Both the position numbers and the translations under genes were made by a program. 64,000 nt of DNA from Thalassobius sp034670005 (GTDB lineage Bacteria > Pseudomonadota > Alphaproteobacteria > Rhodobacterales > Rhodobacteraceae). The notes beneath the pieces were generated by a model. The model had not been told where the DNA came from. It ran no database searches and worked only from the letters and a program-made list of their open reading frames with translations. Shown here in pieces: positions 7,934 through 16,623 of this stretch. The number at the start of each line of letters is the position of its first letter. Position 1 is the first letter of the stretch. The stretch lies in contig NZ_JAXMOH010000012.1 of NCBI RefSeq assembly GCF_034670005.1, positions 1 through 64,000 on the forward strand. Reading direction: 5' to 3'.

Positions 7934-8392
7934 TCACACCTGCCGCGGCGGCCCCCAGCGCTCGATCAGACGATTGACGATCTCGTCGCGGCTCCTGCGA
8001 TAGGCTTGCAGCTTCGACTCGCGGGCTTCGCCGTGGCCGCTGGGATCGAAAATCGGCCAGTATTCGACATCCAGATGAAAAATCCGGGTCAGTTCTTCTG
8101 CCTGCTGCTTGCTGGCCGGGGTCAGCGCGACGATCAGATCAAAGGAAGACAGATCCTCGCCGTATTCGTTCAGCGCATCGAAATCCCGTGTCTTGTGACG
8201 CGACAGTTCGACCCCCAGTTCCTGACACACCGCAATGGCAAAGCCGTCGATTTCCATATCGCCTTTGACGCCGACGGATTGCACATAGGTGCCAGACCCA
8301 TAAAATTTCTTCATAATCCCCTCGGCCATCGGCGAGCGGATCGAATTATGGTCACAACAGAACAGGACCGATTGAGGCAGGGTTTCGACCAC
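7934..8392 (-). CDS. Low-molecular-weight phosphatase family protein with variant P-loop
   Basis: 152 residues of the LMW phosphotyrosine phosphatase / arsenate reductase fold. The P-loop is C13-D-H-N-S-I-R19-S-P, fitting CX5R with the nucleophile and arginine intact, but the second cysteine of the usual CxGNxCRSP is isoleucine. A late acidic WPIFDPSG stretch supplies the likely general-acid aspartate. Substrate unknown: protein phosphotyrosine or a small phosphoester are possible, while thiol-based arsenate reduction is less likely without the extra cysteines. It follows the UPF0262 gene closely on the same strand. Confidence 0.8.
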   Translation of the reverse strand: MVETLPQSVLFCCDHNSIRSPMAEGIMKKFYGSGTYVQSVGVKGDMEIDGFAIAVCQELGVELSRHKTRDFDALNEYGEDLSSFDLIVALTPASKQQAEELTRIFHLDVEYWPIFDPSGHGEARESKLQAYRRSRDEIVNRLIERWGPPRQV

Positions 8393-8396
8393 GCCA

Positions 8397-8876
8397 TCAG
8401 CCTCCGAAATGCAAAACGCAGATCAGGGTGAACAGCCGCCGCGCGGTGTCGGTATCTACATCCGCCTTGCCCTCCAGCCGTTCCTGCAGGATACGTGCGC
8501 CTTCATTGTGGATACCGCGACGCGCCATATCGATCGTTTCGATCTGACTCGGCGGCATATTTTTTACCGCATCATAATAGCTTTCGCAGATCGCCCAGTA
8601 ATCCTTGACCACCTGCCGGAACGGGCTGAGGCTGAGGTGAAACTCGGCCGCCTTCTGCTCGTCCTCGGTGGCAATGTCGAACACCAGCCGCTTTTCCTTG
8701 ATCGACAGACCGACTCGATAGGGCCCATCAGGCACCGCACGGTCGTCGCGCTTGGGCAGATCGAAACTGTTATCTTCCAACAGGTCGAACATCGCCACTT
8801 TGCGTTCCTGCTCGATCTCCGGCGTCGGGGGCGGCAGGTTGCGGTCATCCAGGTCGATATGGCTGATATGGGACAT
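8397..8876 (-). CDS. UPF0262 family protein
   Basis: About 159 residues, an alphaproteobacterial family of unknown function recognised by its N-terminus (SHISHIDLDDRNLPPPTPEI) and length. The ATG at 8876 matches the family start and has AAGG close upstream. An in-frame ATG at 8897 overlaps the hisD stop but has no ribosome binding site. It sits in the order murA, DUF2948, hisD, UPF0262, phosphatase. Confidence 0.85.
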   Translation of the reverse strand: MSHISHIDLDDRNLPPPTPEIEQERKVAMFDLLEDNSFDLPKRDDRAVPDGPYRVGLSIKEKRLVFDIATEDEQKAAEFHLSLSPFRQVVKDYWAICESYYDAVKNMPPSQIETIDMARRGIHNEGARILQERLEGKADVDTDTARRLFTLICVLHFGG

Positions 8877-8889
8877 GAGCCTTAGGTCC

Positions 8890-10191
8890 TCATTCATTCA
8901 GATGGGTCAGGCGGGCGCGTACCGACAAACCGTGGGCCTGCAGGCTTTCCGAGTTTGCCAGAATTTCAGCAGAAGGTCCGATAGCGCGCAACGCGGCGGG
9001 GGTCATTTTGGCCAAGGTGGTGCGTTTGACGAAATCCATCACGCTCAACCCGGACGAAAATCGCGCCGATCGCGCGGTGGGCAAAACGTGATTGGGTCCG
9101 CCGACGTAATCGCCGATCGCCTCGGGCGTCCACCCGCCAAGGAAAATCGCACCAGCATGGGTGATTTTTTCGGCCAACGCGTCCGGGTCTGCGACGCATA
9201 GTTCCAGATGTTCCGGCGCCACCCGGTTCGACAATGCGGCAGCCCGGTCAAGATCGCCGACCAGAATCACCGCGCCATAATCGCGCCAGCTCGCCCCGGC
9301 AATTGCGCGCCGTTCCAGCGTTTGCAGATGGCGTTCCACTGCCGCAGTCACTGCATCGGCCAGCGCCGGGCTGTCGGTGATCAGAATCGACTGAGCGCTT
9401 TCGTCATGCTCGGCCTGACTCAGCAGGTCCAGCGCAATCCAGTCAGGATTGCTGTCAGCATCGGCAATGACCAGTATTTCCGAGGGACCGGCGATCATAT
9501 CGATGCCAACCTTGCCGAACACACGCCGCTTGGCTGCGGCGACAAAGGCATTACCGGGCCCGGTGATCTTGTCCACCGGCGGAATCGTTTCGGTGCCATA
9601 GGCCAGCGCCGCCACTGCCTGTGCCCCACCGATGCGGTAAATTTCGTCCACCCCGGCGATTTGCGCAGCCAGCAAGACCAGCGGATTGGCCACACCATCT
9701 GGCGTCGGCACCACGATGGCCAGCCGCTCCACCCCGGCCACCTTAGCCGGAATCGCGTTCATCAGCACCGAAGACGGATAAGACGCCAACCCGCCCGGCA
9801 CATACAGCCCTGCCGCCGAAACCGGCGTCCAGCGCCAGCCAAGCTCGGCCCCAGTATCGTCGGTCCAATAGGCATCCTTGGGCAATTGCTTTTCGTGATA
9901 GGCACGGATGCGTGCAGCGGCCAGTTCCAACGCGGCACGCTCATCGCCGGGCACCTCGGCAATCAGCGCCTCGATCTCGCTTTCAGAAAACCGCAGCGTT
10001 TGCGGCGTCAGTTGCAGACGGTCGAATTTCGCTGTCAGTTCGATCAGTGCCTCATCGCCGCGGGCGCGCACATCCGCGATGATCCCAGCAACGATGGTAT
10101 CGACATCGGGGCTGTCTTCGCGCTTGGCGCCCAAAAGCGTGTCAAAGGCGGTTTCGAAATCGTCGTCCGAGGCATTCAGAAATACAGGCAT
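8890..10191 (-). CDS. hisD: Histidinol dehydrogenase
   Basis: 433 residues, standard HisD length. It oxidises L-histidinol to L-histidine in two NAD-dependent steps at a zinc site. Expected residues are present: Q259 and H262 (SQAEHDES), catalytic E327/H328 (APEHLEL) and D361 (EAIGDYVGGPNHVLP). The ATG at 10191 has GGAGG before it; the open frame extends 83 codons upstream without HisD similarity. hisD stands apart from other histidine genes here but clusters with murA and DUF2948. Confidence 0.95.
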   Translation of the reverse strand: MPVFLNASDDDFETAFDTLLGAKREDSPDVDTIVAGIIADVRARGDEALIELTAKFDRLQLTPQTLRFSESEIEALIAEVPGDERAALELAAARIRAYHEKQLPKDAYWTDDTGAELGWRWTPVSAAGLYVPGGLASYPSSVLMNAIPAKVAGVERLAIVVPTPDGVANPLVLLAAQIAGVDEIYRIGGAQAVAALAYGTETIPPVDKITGPGNAFVAAAKRRVFGKVGIDMIAGPSEILVIADADSNPDWIALDLLSQAEHDESAQSILITDSPALADAVTAAVERHLQTLERRAIAGASWRDYGAVILVGDLDRAAALSNRVAPEHLELCVADPDALAEKITHAGAIFLGGWTPEAIGDYVGGPNHVLPTARSARFSSGLSVMDFVKRTTLAKMTPAALRAIGPSAEILANSESLQAHGLSVRARLTHLNE

Positions 10192-10295
10192 GGTCCCTCC
10201 GGGTCTTGCACCGACATACAAGGCCCGCTCGACAGTCTCAAGCATTCCTGTAGATAACATCAACGGGCGCCGCCCCTCTTGGCCAAGGACCAATT

Positions 10296-10325
10296 CACCC
10301 CGGGATATTTGGGAAAAGAAGAAGC
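10296..10325 (+). repeat. Dispersed intergenic repeat, copy a
   Basis: CCCCGGGATATTTGGG followed by AAAAGAAGAAGC. It is one of five related intergenic sequences in this window, sharing ATATTT, two or three bases, then a purine-rich GAAAAGAAGAA or GAACAGTGAAA tail. This copy lies between DUF2948 and hisD and is 19 of 21 bases identical to the copy near 27,031-27,058 over the core. Confidence 0.6.
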
Positions 10326-10445
10326 GCAGAAAGCGGTGTTCTTCTTGGTTCAAATACTCCCGCGCAACGCGCGCAATCCCGAACGAATTTGGCGTAGACA
10401 AATTCGAAAGATATTCAGCGCGCCCGGAACGGGCGCACAATCAGA

Positions 10446-10922
10446 TCATGCCGCGTCGGGATGTCCCGGCGCCTTGCCCGATGGCGCGCGATAAGGCCGG
10501 GTGACATCCTTCAGCGTCACCTCCAGCGCTTCCACCTGCAACCGGATCGCACCATCACCGGCCAGCGTCAGTTCCACCGTGCCGCCCGGGGCCTCTCCGG
10601 GATGCCAGTCCAGCGCCAGCAGCGACAGGATCATGTCGCCGTCACCCCGTTCCACGCCCTGCGACGCGATCTTTTGCACGTTGTCGAACAGCAGCACCGA
10701 CTGCACCCGTTCCGCGCCGTGCCGGTCGCGACCGCGATCTTCCCAGCGAAACCGGTTGAGAAGAATGGCGAAACGCCGATCTTTCGGTCGCCATGTCATT
10801 TCCGACGCCGGAAACACAGCATCCTGCACCAGTGCTGAGATGATCTGCAAATCGTCGGAATCCAGCGCCCCCAGATTCAATGGCACCTCGCGCCCGTCTT
10901 CGAACCGTGCATCTTCGCTCAT
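10446..10922 (-). CDS. DUF2948 family protein
   Basis: 158 residues, a small alphaproteobacterial family of unknown function (LGALDSDDLQIISALVQDAV, then WRPKDRRFAILLNRFRWED). No signal peptide or membrane segment. Its ATG overlaps the murA stop (ATGA), so it is translationally coupled to murA, and hisD follows after 254 bases. Confidence 0.85.
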   Translation of the reverse strand: MSEDARFEDGREVPLNLGALDSDDLQIISALVQDAVFPASEMTWRPKDRRFAILLNRFRWEDRGRDRHGAERVQSVLLFDNVQKIASQGVERGDGDMILSLLALDWHPGEAPGGTVELTLAGDGAIRLQVEALEVTLKDVTRPYRAPSGKAPGHPDAA

Positions 10923-12187
10923 GATCCGCTCACCCGTTCGATTTTGGCGCCAACATTGCGCAGTTTCTCTTCGACCCGTTCATAGCCACGGTCAAGATGG
11001 TAGACCCGGTTGACGATGGTTTCACCCTCGGCCGCAAGCCCGGCCAGAATCAGCGACACGCTGGCACGCAGATCGGTCGCCATCACCGGCGCACCTTTCA
11101 GCTTGTCGACTCCGGTCACGGTGGCGATCCCACCCTGCACATCAATCTGCGCCCCCATGCGCACCAGTTCGGGCGCGTGCATGAAGCGGTTCTCGAAAAT
11201 ACGTTCTTCCAGAACCGAGGTGCCTTCCGCGGTACACATCAGCGCCATCATCTGCGCCTGCAGGTCGGTGGGAAAGCCCGGGAAGGGTTCAGTCACCACA
11301 TCGACCGCGCTCACCCGTCCATTCCTCCGCGCCACCTTCAGGCCGTTCGCGGTTTCCTCTACCGCGATCCCGGCCTGGTCCAGCTTTTCGCAGAAAGCCT
11401 CGACCAGCTCGATCCGGCCACCGAGCAACTCCACCTCGCCGCCGCAGATCGCCGGGGCCAGCATATAAGTGCCCAGTTCGATCCGGTCCGTCACCACCGG
11501 GTGGGTGGCGCCATGCAGCCGGTCGACGCCTTCGATCGTAATGGTCGAGGAACCTTCGCCCTCGATCTGAGCCCCCATCTTGCGCAGACATTGCACCAGA
11601 TCGACGATTTCAGGTTCGCGGGCCGCGTTTTTAAGAACCGTTGTCCCCTTGGCCAGCGTCGCCGCCATCACCACGTTCTCAGTCGCCCCAACCGAGGCAA
11701 AGCGCAACTCATGCACCGCGCCTTTCAGCCCGCCCGGCGCCTTGGCGTGCAGATAGCCGTCGCGCAGCTCGATCTGGGCCCCCATCGCTTCCAATGCAGA
11801 GATATGGATATCCATTGGCCGCGCCCCGATGGCACAGCCGCCGGGCAGCGACACTTCGGCGTGATGCGCACGTGCCAGCAGAGGCCCCAGCACCAGATTC
11901 GAAGCGCGCATTTTCCGCACGATTTCATAGTCGGCCCGCGTCGTGGCCAGGTTGTGGCTCGACATCGCCTGCACCTGGCCATTCTGCATGCTGGTGACTT
12001 CGGCACCAAGCGATCGCAACAGTTCGGTCATTGTCTTGATATCGCTCAACCGCGGCGCGTTGGTCAGGGTCAGCGGTTCCTCGCTGAGCAATGTCGCGGG
12101 CATCAGCGCCAGACAGGCATTCTTGGCGCCAGCAATCGGGATTTGCCCATTCAAGGGACCATTGCCCGTCACGATAATCGAATCCAT
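10919..12187 (-). CDS. murA: UDP-N-acetylglucosamine 1-carboxyvinyltransferase
   Basis: 422 residues, full length. It transfers enolpyruvate from PEP to UDP-GlcNAc, the first committed step of peptidoglycan synthesis in the cytosol. K22-N23 and the loop cysteine C118 (LPGGCAIGARP) are present, so the fosfomycin-reactive cysteine is intact. The start ATG shares its A with the stop of a 52-codon ORF upstream (TGATG), and the 3' end overlaps DUF2948. Confidence 0.97.
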   Translation of the reverse strand: MDSIIVTGNGPLNGQIPIAGAKNACLALMPATLLSEEPLTLTNAPRLSDIKTMTELLRSLGAEVTSMQNGQVQAMSSHNLATTRADYEIVRKMRASNLVLGPLLARAHHAEVSLPGGCAIGARPMDIHISALEAMGAQIELRDGYLHAKAPGGLKGAVHELRFASVGATENVVMAATLAKGTTVLKNAAREPEIVDLVQCLRKMGAQIEGEGSSTITIEGVDRLHGATHPVVTDRIELGTYMLAPAICGGEVELLGGRIELVEAFCEKLDQAGIAVEETANGLKVARRNGRVSAVDVVTEPFPGFPTDLQAQMMALMCTAEGTSVLEERIFENRFMHAPELVRMGAQIDVQGGIATVTGVDKLKGAPVMATDLRASVSLILAGLAAEGETIVNRVYHLDRGYERVEEKLRNVGAKIERVSGS

Positions 12188-12345
12188 CAGTCCTGCCCCT
12201 TGTCGGTTTGCGTCCCGGCCGCCCCAGCGCGCGCGCGCGCCTGAGCTTTGCGTTTGGCCATATTTGCCTTCAACGCCGCCTTCAACCGATCTTCGCGCGG
12301 ATCGGGTTTTTTCTGTTGTTTCTTACTGGGATTATTCTGCTCCAT
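12187..12345 (-). CDS. Small basic hypothetical protein upstream of murA
   Basis: 52-residue frame starting MEQNNPSKKQQKKPDPRED, very rich in Lys, Gln and Arg, with a central LKAALKANMAKRKAQARARA helix-like stretch and no hydrophobic segment. The stop overlaps the murA start by one base (TGATG), a strong sign of real coupled translation. No clear Shine-Dalgarno sequence. I do not recognise a function; it may bind nucleic acid or ribosomes by charge alone. Confidence 0.65.
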   Translation of the reverse strand: MEQNNPSKKQQKKPDPREDRLKAALKANMAKRKAQARARAGAAGTQTDKGQD

Positions 12346-12463
12346 AACACTGTCTTACATTAGGGTGAAAAAACCGTCCAGATAACGCTTGCACACGGAA
12401 TCAATTCCCGCTAATCAGCGCCCCACGGTCGGGCAGGACATGCTCTGACGATCGTAAAACGGC

Positions 12464-12538
<75 letters not shown>

Positions 12539-13188
12539 TTCTACCCTCCCTGACATGAAAAACCCTAATAGACCGATTTGGGGGGATTTTTATCGTTCTG
12601 GTGCCCGCTTTCCCAATGGTCAATTTGGCTTGCGGTTAGGCATCGGAAGCACCAAACGACGCCCAGATTGGCAGTCATTGCAGTATCCGGTTCTGCCCAG
12701 TTTCGGAGACCGGACGGGGGTTTGATCAAGGTTTCAGCATCTTCGTTTCAGCCCTCCAGTAAGGTGGTGTTTTTCGCGCCAATTTATCACCCAGTTTAGC
12801 CTACATGACCTACTTTCGCTCCAGATTCGCAGCAAACCCTTCGCTGACCGCCAAAAGCCTTCGGCTGAGTGTTTCGATTGAATGGCCGAGAGGCTTTCAA
12901 TTTGGTCTGCAACGGTTTTGAGCGAGCTGGTGACCGCGACCTCGGCGGCCAGCGCGCCAGTCAAACACTATTCGGCTTGTGGAATTCAGGTGCCGAAAAA
13001 CGGCTGACGGCAGGTTCGCTGCGCAACCTGGGTCGGCTGCATCCTTTCGCGGGGCAACACCGCGAAGGCGAACTGGCGCCAGGGCACGGCTCCGCTGGAC
13101 AACACCTATCCGGCCTGATCCCGGCAAGGATGTGCGCGGTGCGCATCACACCATCCCGCCCAGGTGCCTGTGGCCCGGACGGGATGTG
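12539..13188. other. 650-bp region without a supported gene next to tRNA-Thr
   Basis: I see no convincing gene between tRNA-Thr and proS. Short open frames exist on both strands but are mutually overlapping, lack ribosome binding sites and resemble no family I know. The left half has lower G+C than its surroundings. An inverted repeat CATCCCG / CGGGATG at 13152-13186 might act as the proS transcription end. There is no direct copy of the tRNA 3' end within the window, so an element-integration origin is unproven. Confidence 0.5.
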
Positions 13189-13211
13189 AATATTTCTGGA
13201 ACAGTGAAAGG
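13189..13211 (+). repeat. Dispersed intergenic repeat, copy b
   Basis: AATATTTCTGGAACAGTGAA plus AGG, almost identical (one difference over 22 bases) to the copy at 43,504-43,525. It ends two bases before the complement of the proS stop codon, so on the proS strand it directly follows the gene. Confidence 0.75.
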
Positions 13212-13212
13212 A

Positions 13213-14565
13213 TCAGAGCCCGGAGACGCGGTGCCCGGCATAGATCTGGATGATCTTTTCCACCGCCTGTTCGGGCGGCAGTTCCTCGCTCTCGCCGCTG
13301 CGGCGGCTGGTCAGTTCTACCACGCCGTTCTTCAGCCCGCGCGGGCCGACGGTGATGCGCCAGGGCAGGCCGATCAGGTCCATGGTGGCGAATTTACCGC
13401 CAGCGCGTTCCTTGCGGTCGTCGTAAAGCGGCTCCAGCCCGGCGGCGGTGAAGCTGTCGTAAAGCGCTTCGCAGGCGGCGTCGGCTTCGGCGTCGCCCTG
13501 TTTCAGGTTGACGATGCCGACGTGGAAGGGGGTCACGCCTTCGGGCCAGATGATGCCGTTTTCGTCATGGCTGGCCTCGATGATCGCGCCCAGCAGGCGC
13601 GACACGCCGATGCCGTGCGACCCCATGTGGATCTGCACCGGTTTGCCATCGGGCCCCTGCACGGCGGCGTTCATCGCATCCGAATACTGGGTGCCGAAAT
13701 AGAATATCTGGCCGACCTCGATACCGCGCGCGGTACGGCGGCGGTCCTCGGGGACCTCGTTGAACAGCGCCTCGTCATGGGTTTCATCGGTGCGGGCATA
13801 GCGCGAGGTGAATTCTTCCAGCACCGACTGGCACTGTTCGACGCTGTCGAAATCGATCTCGCGGTCGCCGAAGGTCAGATCGGTGATTTCGCTGTCATAG
13901 AAGACTTCCGATTCACCAGTGTCGGCCAGCACCAGGAATTCATGAGTGTAATCGCCGCCGATCGGGCCGCTGTCGGCGCGCATTGGGATCGCCTGCAGCC
14001 CCATCCGTTCATAGGTGCGCAGATAGCTGACCAGGTGACGGTTATAGGCGTGCAGTGCGGCTTCTTTCGACAGGTCGAAATTGTAGCTGTCTTTCATCAG
14101 GAATTCGCGGCCCCGCATGACGCCAAAACGCGGCCGGATTTCATCGCGGAATTTCCACTGGATTTGATACAGCGTCAGCGGCAGGTCCTTGTAGGAATTC
14201 ACGTTGGCGCGGAACACGTCGGTGAACAGTTCCTCGGCGGTGGGGCTATAGAGCATGTCGTGCCCGTGCCGGTCCTGCATCCGCAGCATTTCTTCGCCAT
14301 AGCCGTCGTAACGGCCGGATTCGCGCCACAGGTCGGCCGATTGCAGCGTTGGCATCAGCATCGGGATATGCCCGGCGCGGACCTGTTCCTCGTGCACGAT
14401 GTTTTCCAGCTTGCGTAGCACCTTGAAGCCCAGCGGCAGCCAGGCATAGATGCCCGCCGATTGTTGCTTGATCATGCCAGCGCGCAGCATCAGCCGGTGG
14501 CTGACGATCTGCGCCTCGGACGGGTTTTCTTTCAGAACGGGCAGGAAATAGCGCGACAGACGCAT
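13213..14565 (-). CDS. proS: Prolyl-tRNA synthetase (short alphaproteobacterial form)
   Basis: 450 residues, a class II synthetase without the large editing insertion between motifs 2 and 3, as usual in alphaproteobacteria. Motif 2 is visible in RPRFGVMRGREFLMKDSYNFD and motif 3 in GSHGIGVSRLLGAIIE. It charges tRNA-Pro. AAAGGGG precedes the ATG at 14565. Lack of the INS editing domain implies that a separate trans-editing factor (YbaK/ProXp type) should exist elsewhere. Confidence 0.95.
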   Translation of the reverse strand: MRLSRYFLPVLKENPSEAQIVSHRLMLRAGMIKQQSAGIYAWLPLGFKVLRKLENIVHEEQVRAGHIPMLMPTLQSADLWRESGRYDGYGEEMLRMQDRHGHDMLYSPTAEELFTDVFRANVNSYKDLPLTLYQIQWKFRDEIRPRFGVMRGREFLMKDSYNFDLSKEAALHAYNRHLVSYLRTYERMGLQAIPMRADSGPIGGDYTHEFLVLADTGESEVFYDSEITDLTFGDREIDFDSVEQCQSVLEEFTSRYARTDETHDEALFNEVPEDRRRTARGIEVGQIFYFGTQYSDAMNAAVQGPDGKPVQIHMGSHGIGVSRLLGAIIEASHDENGIIWPEGVTPFHVGIVNLKQGDAEADAACEALYDSFTAAGLEPLYDDRKERAGGKFATMDLIGLPWRITVGPRGLKNGVVELTSRRSGESEELPPEQAVEKIIQIYAGHRVSGL

Positions 14566-14719
14566 GGATGACCCCTTTGGCCTTGGATAATCGAGTTAAT
14601 CGACGGTTTAGAAGGTGACGGGCATGCAGACAAGCCCGATGAGCGGACGAAGCGGTCCGTATCGCACCCCCGCGCACATTAAGTTTTTGGCAAGTTGATT
14701 TTGCTACCCAGATATCATC

Positions 14720-16474
14720 ATGACAGAAAACAATAAAACCCCGCCCAAAGATATGCTGGATTGGTTCTGCCTGACCGACGCTTCGCGCTGGAGACTGGTA
14801 CGTCCGCTGGGCGCCGGCATTGCGGTGATGCTGGCGTTCTTGGTGATGCTGGCACTACTCGCCGGCGCTGCCATTTTGGGGCGCGCGATCCTTGATCAGG
14901 ATGGGACAGCGCAGAATGCAGGCATCGTGATCGCCGCCATCATCGCAGCACCCTACCTGCTTTGGTCGATGTCGATCCGGCACAAGCTGTTCGGATTTCA
15001 GAAAGAGGGCCAGATCACCGACCGGATACTAAACGCGCTGGAACAGCTGGGGACAGAAAAAACCCTGCGAACCACCGCAACAGACGCGCAGGGCAATCCG
15101 CAGAGGATCGAAAAAACCGTTCCCAACATCGAAATCCGCATCGGTGGGTTGCTGGCTCTGGAACGGATCGCGCAGGATTCAGCGCGGTATGATCGTGGCC
15201 GTGATCATGTCCGGGTGTTGGAAATCCTGTGCGCCTATATCCGCCAGAACGCCCCGGCCAGTACGGCGCGAGATTTCCCGCTGCCCGACTGGCCAGCGCT
15301 GCCCGAAGATCCTACTGACGAGGCGCGGCAGGTCCATGAAATGTGGCGTCAGGCCCGGTTTGCCGACCCTCACAATAGCAATGCCCGCGATTGGGCCCGG
15401 TCGCTGCCGGTGCCACGGGTAGATATCCAGATGGCGCTGAACATCGTGACCCAGCGCTCCCCAGCGCAACGGCGTGCCGAGGCGGATTGGGGCGACGACG
15501 CTTCGGAGCCGGCAAGCTGGGTGTTCGACAGCGAAGCCTTGCCGCAATTGCCTGCCAATGTGGAGCAAGAAGGTCTGTCGGCCGAAGAATGCAAAGCGTT
15601 CCAGCAGCGTTTGACCGGCTGGAGAGAAGTGATCTGGGCTTATGGCGGATACCGGCTGGATCTGAGCAACACCAACCTGCAGGGCGCCAATCTGTCGGCG
15701 GCGCTGCTATGCGGTGCGCGAATGGAGGGCGCGCGGATGGAAGGCGCCAATCTGGCCGAAGCGCGGCTGGAAGGGGCGCGGCTGTCGAATGCGCGAATCA
15801 CCGGGGCGAACCTGTTCGCGGCGCGGTTGCAGGGCGCGCGATTGCTGGAGGCGAAGATGGAAGGGGTCTACCTGAGGCGGGCGCGATTGGAAGGGGCGCT
15901 GCTGACCGAGGCGCGGTTGGAAGGAGCGCTGCTTTACCGGGCCCGGTTGGAAGGCGCCGACCTGAGGGGCGCGCGGCTGGAAGGGGCGGATTTTGGCGAG
16001 GCCCGAATGGAAGGGGTGAACCTGACCCGGGCACGGATGGACGGGGCCAGCCTGTTCGGGGCGCAGCTGGAATGGGCCAACCTGTTCGAATCGAACCTGC
16101 AACGGGCCAGCCTGTTCGAAACCCAACTGAAAGGCGCTGATCTGCGCGGGGCGCGGATGGAAGGGGCTTATGTCATTCGTACGCGGATGGATGCGGACAC
16201 CGCGCTGAGTGCGGCAAGCATGATTGGCGCGGCAATAAAGGAGGTGGATTTCGCGGATGTTCGGATTTCGTCCGAGCAGCTTCTGTCAACCTTTGGCGAC
16301 ACCACCGTCACCATGCCACGCAGCGCCGGCCATGACCTGCTGAATCGGCCGGGTCACTGGCCCAAATGGGCGCTGCCGGTCGCTGTCAGCGATGGCAACG
16401 ATTTCCCCACCCAGTGGAACATCTGGCAAAACCGTCCGCAGACATATACCCCGCCACCACCGCCCGGCACCTGA
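14720..16474 (+). CDS. Membrane-anchored pentapeptide-repeat protein
   Basis: 584 residues. Two hydrophobic segments near 31-58 and 66-87 suggest an inner-membrane anchor. A soluble region (about 100-310) follows, then about 18 near-perfect ten-residue units of the form A(R/K)(L/M)EGAxL over about 315-493, predicting a regular right-handed quadrilateral beta-helix. The C-terminus is proline-rich. The function is unknown; such helices are usually scaffolds. The repeat DNA has a 30-base period with frequent CGGTTGGAAGG-like units, so copy-number change by recombination is plausible. No strong ribosome binding site at ATG 14720. Confidence 0.85.
   Translation: MTENNKTPPKDMLDWFCLTDASRWRLVRPLGAGIAVMLAFLVMLALLAGAAILGRAILDQDGTAQNAGIVIAAIIAAPYLLWSMSIRHKLFGFQKEGQITDRILNALEQLGTEKTLRTTATDAQGNPQRIEKTVPNIEIRIGGLLALERIAQDSARYDRGRDHVRVLEILCAYIRQNAPASTARDFPLPDWPALPEDPTDEARQVHEMWRQARFADPHNSNARDWARSLPVPRVDIQMALNIVTQRSPAQRRAEADWGDDASEPASWVFDSEALPQLPANVEQEGLSAEECKAFQQRLTGWREVIWAYGGYRLDLSNTNLQGANLSAALLCGARMEGARMEGANLAEARLEGARLSNARITGANLFAARLQGARLLEAKMEGVYLRRARLEGALLTEARLEGALLYRARLEGADLRGARLEGADFGEARMEGVNLTRARMDGASLFGAQLEWANLFESNLQRASLFETQLKGADLRGARMEGAYVIRTRMDADTALSAASMIGAAIKEVDFADVRISSEQLLSTFGDTTVTMPRSAGHDLLNRPGHWPKWALPVAVSDGNDFPTQWNIWQNRPQTYTPPPPPGT
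15660..16200 (+). repeat. Imperfect 30-bp tandem repeats coding the pentapeptide helix
   Basis: About 18 imperfect 30-base units encode the ten-residue A(R/K)(L/M)EGAxL repeats. Units are most alike around 15,880-16,050, where GCGCGGYTGGAAGGGGC recurs, suggesting recent internal duplication. Confidence 0.8.
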
Positions 16475-16623
16475 AACCGCAAAGAAAAAGAGCGCAGTGC
16501 CGGGCCGTTCAGGATCGACGATGACCAGTTTCCGAACCGGCGGCGCGATGCCTGCGACCCAAAACGGTCTTGCACAAAATGTCGCAACAGACGACATAGA
16601 GAAGGTCGAAACAGGGGAATGCA

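Noticed and set aside
12734..12964. A possible 76-residue protein between tRNA-Thr and proS
   Set aside because: No ribosome binding site, no recognisable domain, and an equally long frame overlaps it on the other strand.
12979..14418. A 479-codon open frame opposite proS
   Set aside because: Antisense shadow. proS on the minus strand has all class II synthetase motifs; the plus frame resembles nothing.
15660..16200. The 30-bp tandem repeats as a non-coding satellite or CRISPR-like array
   Set aside because: They are in frame, encode the ten-residue pentapeptide-repeat helix and have no spacers.
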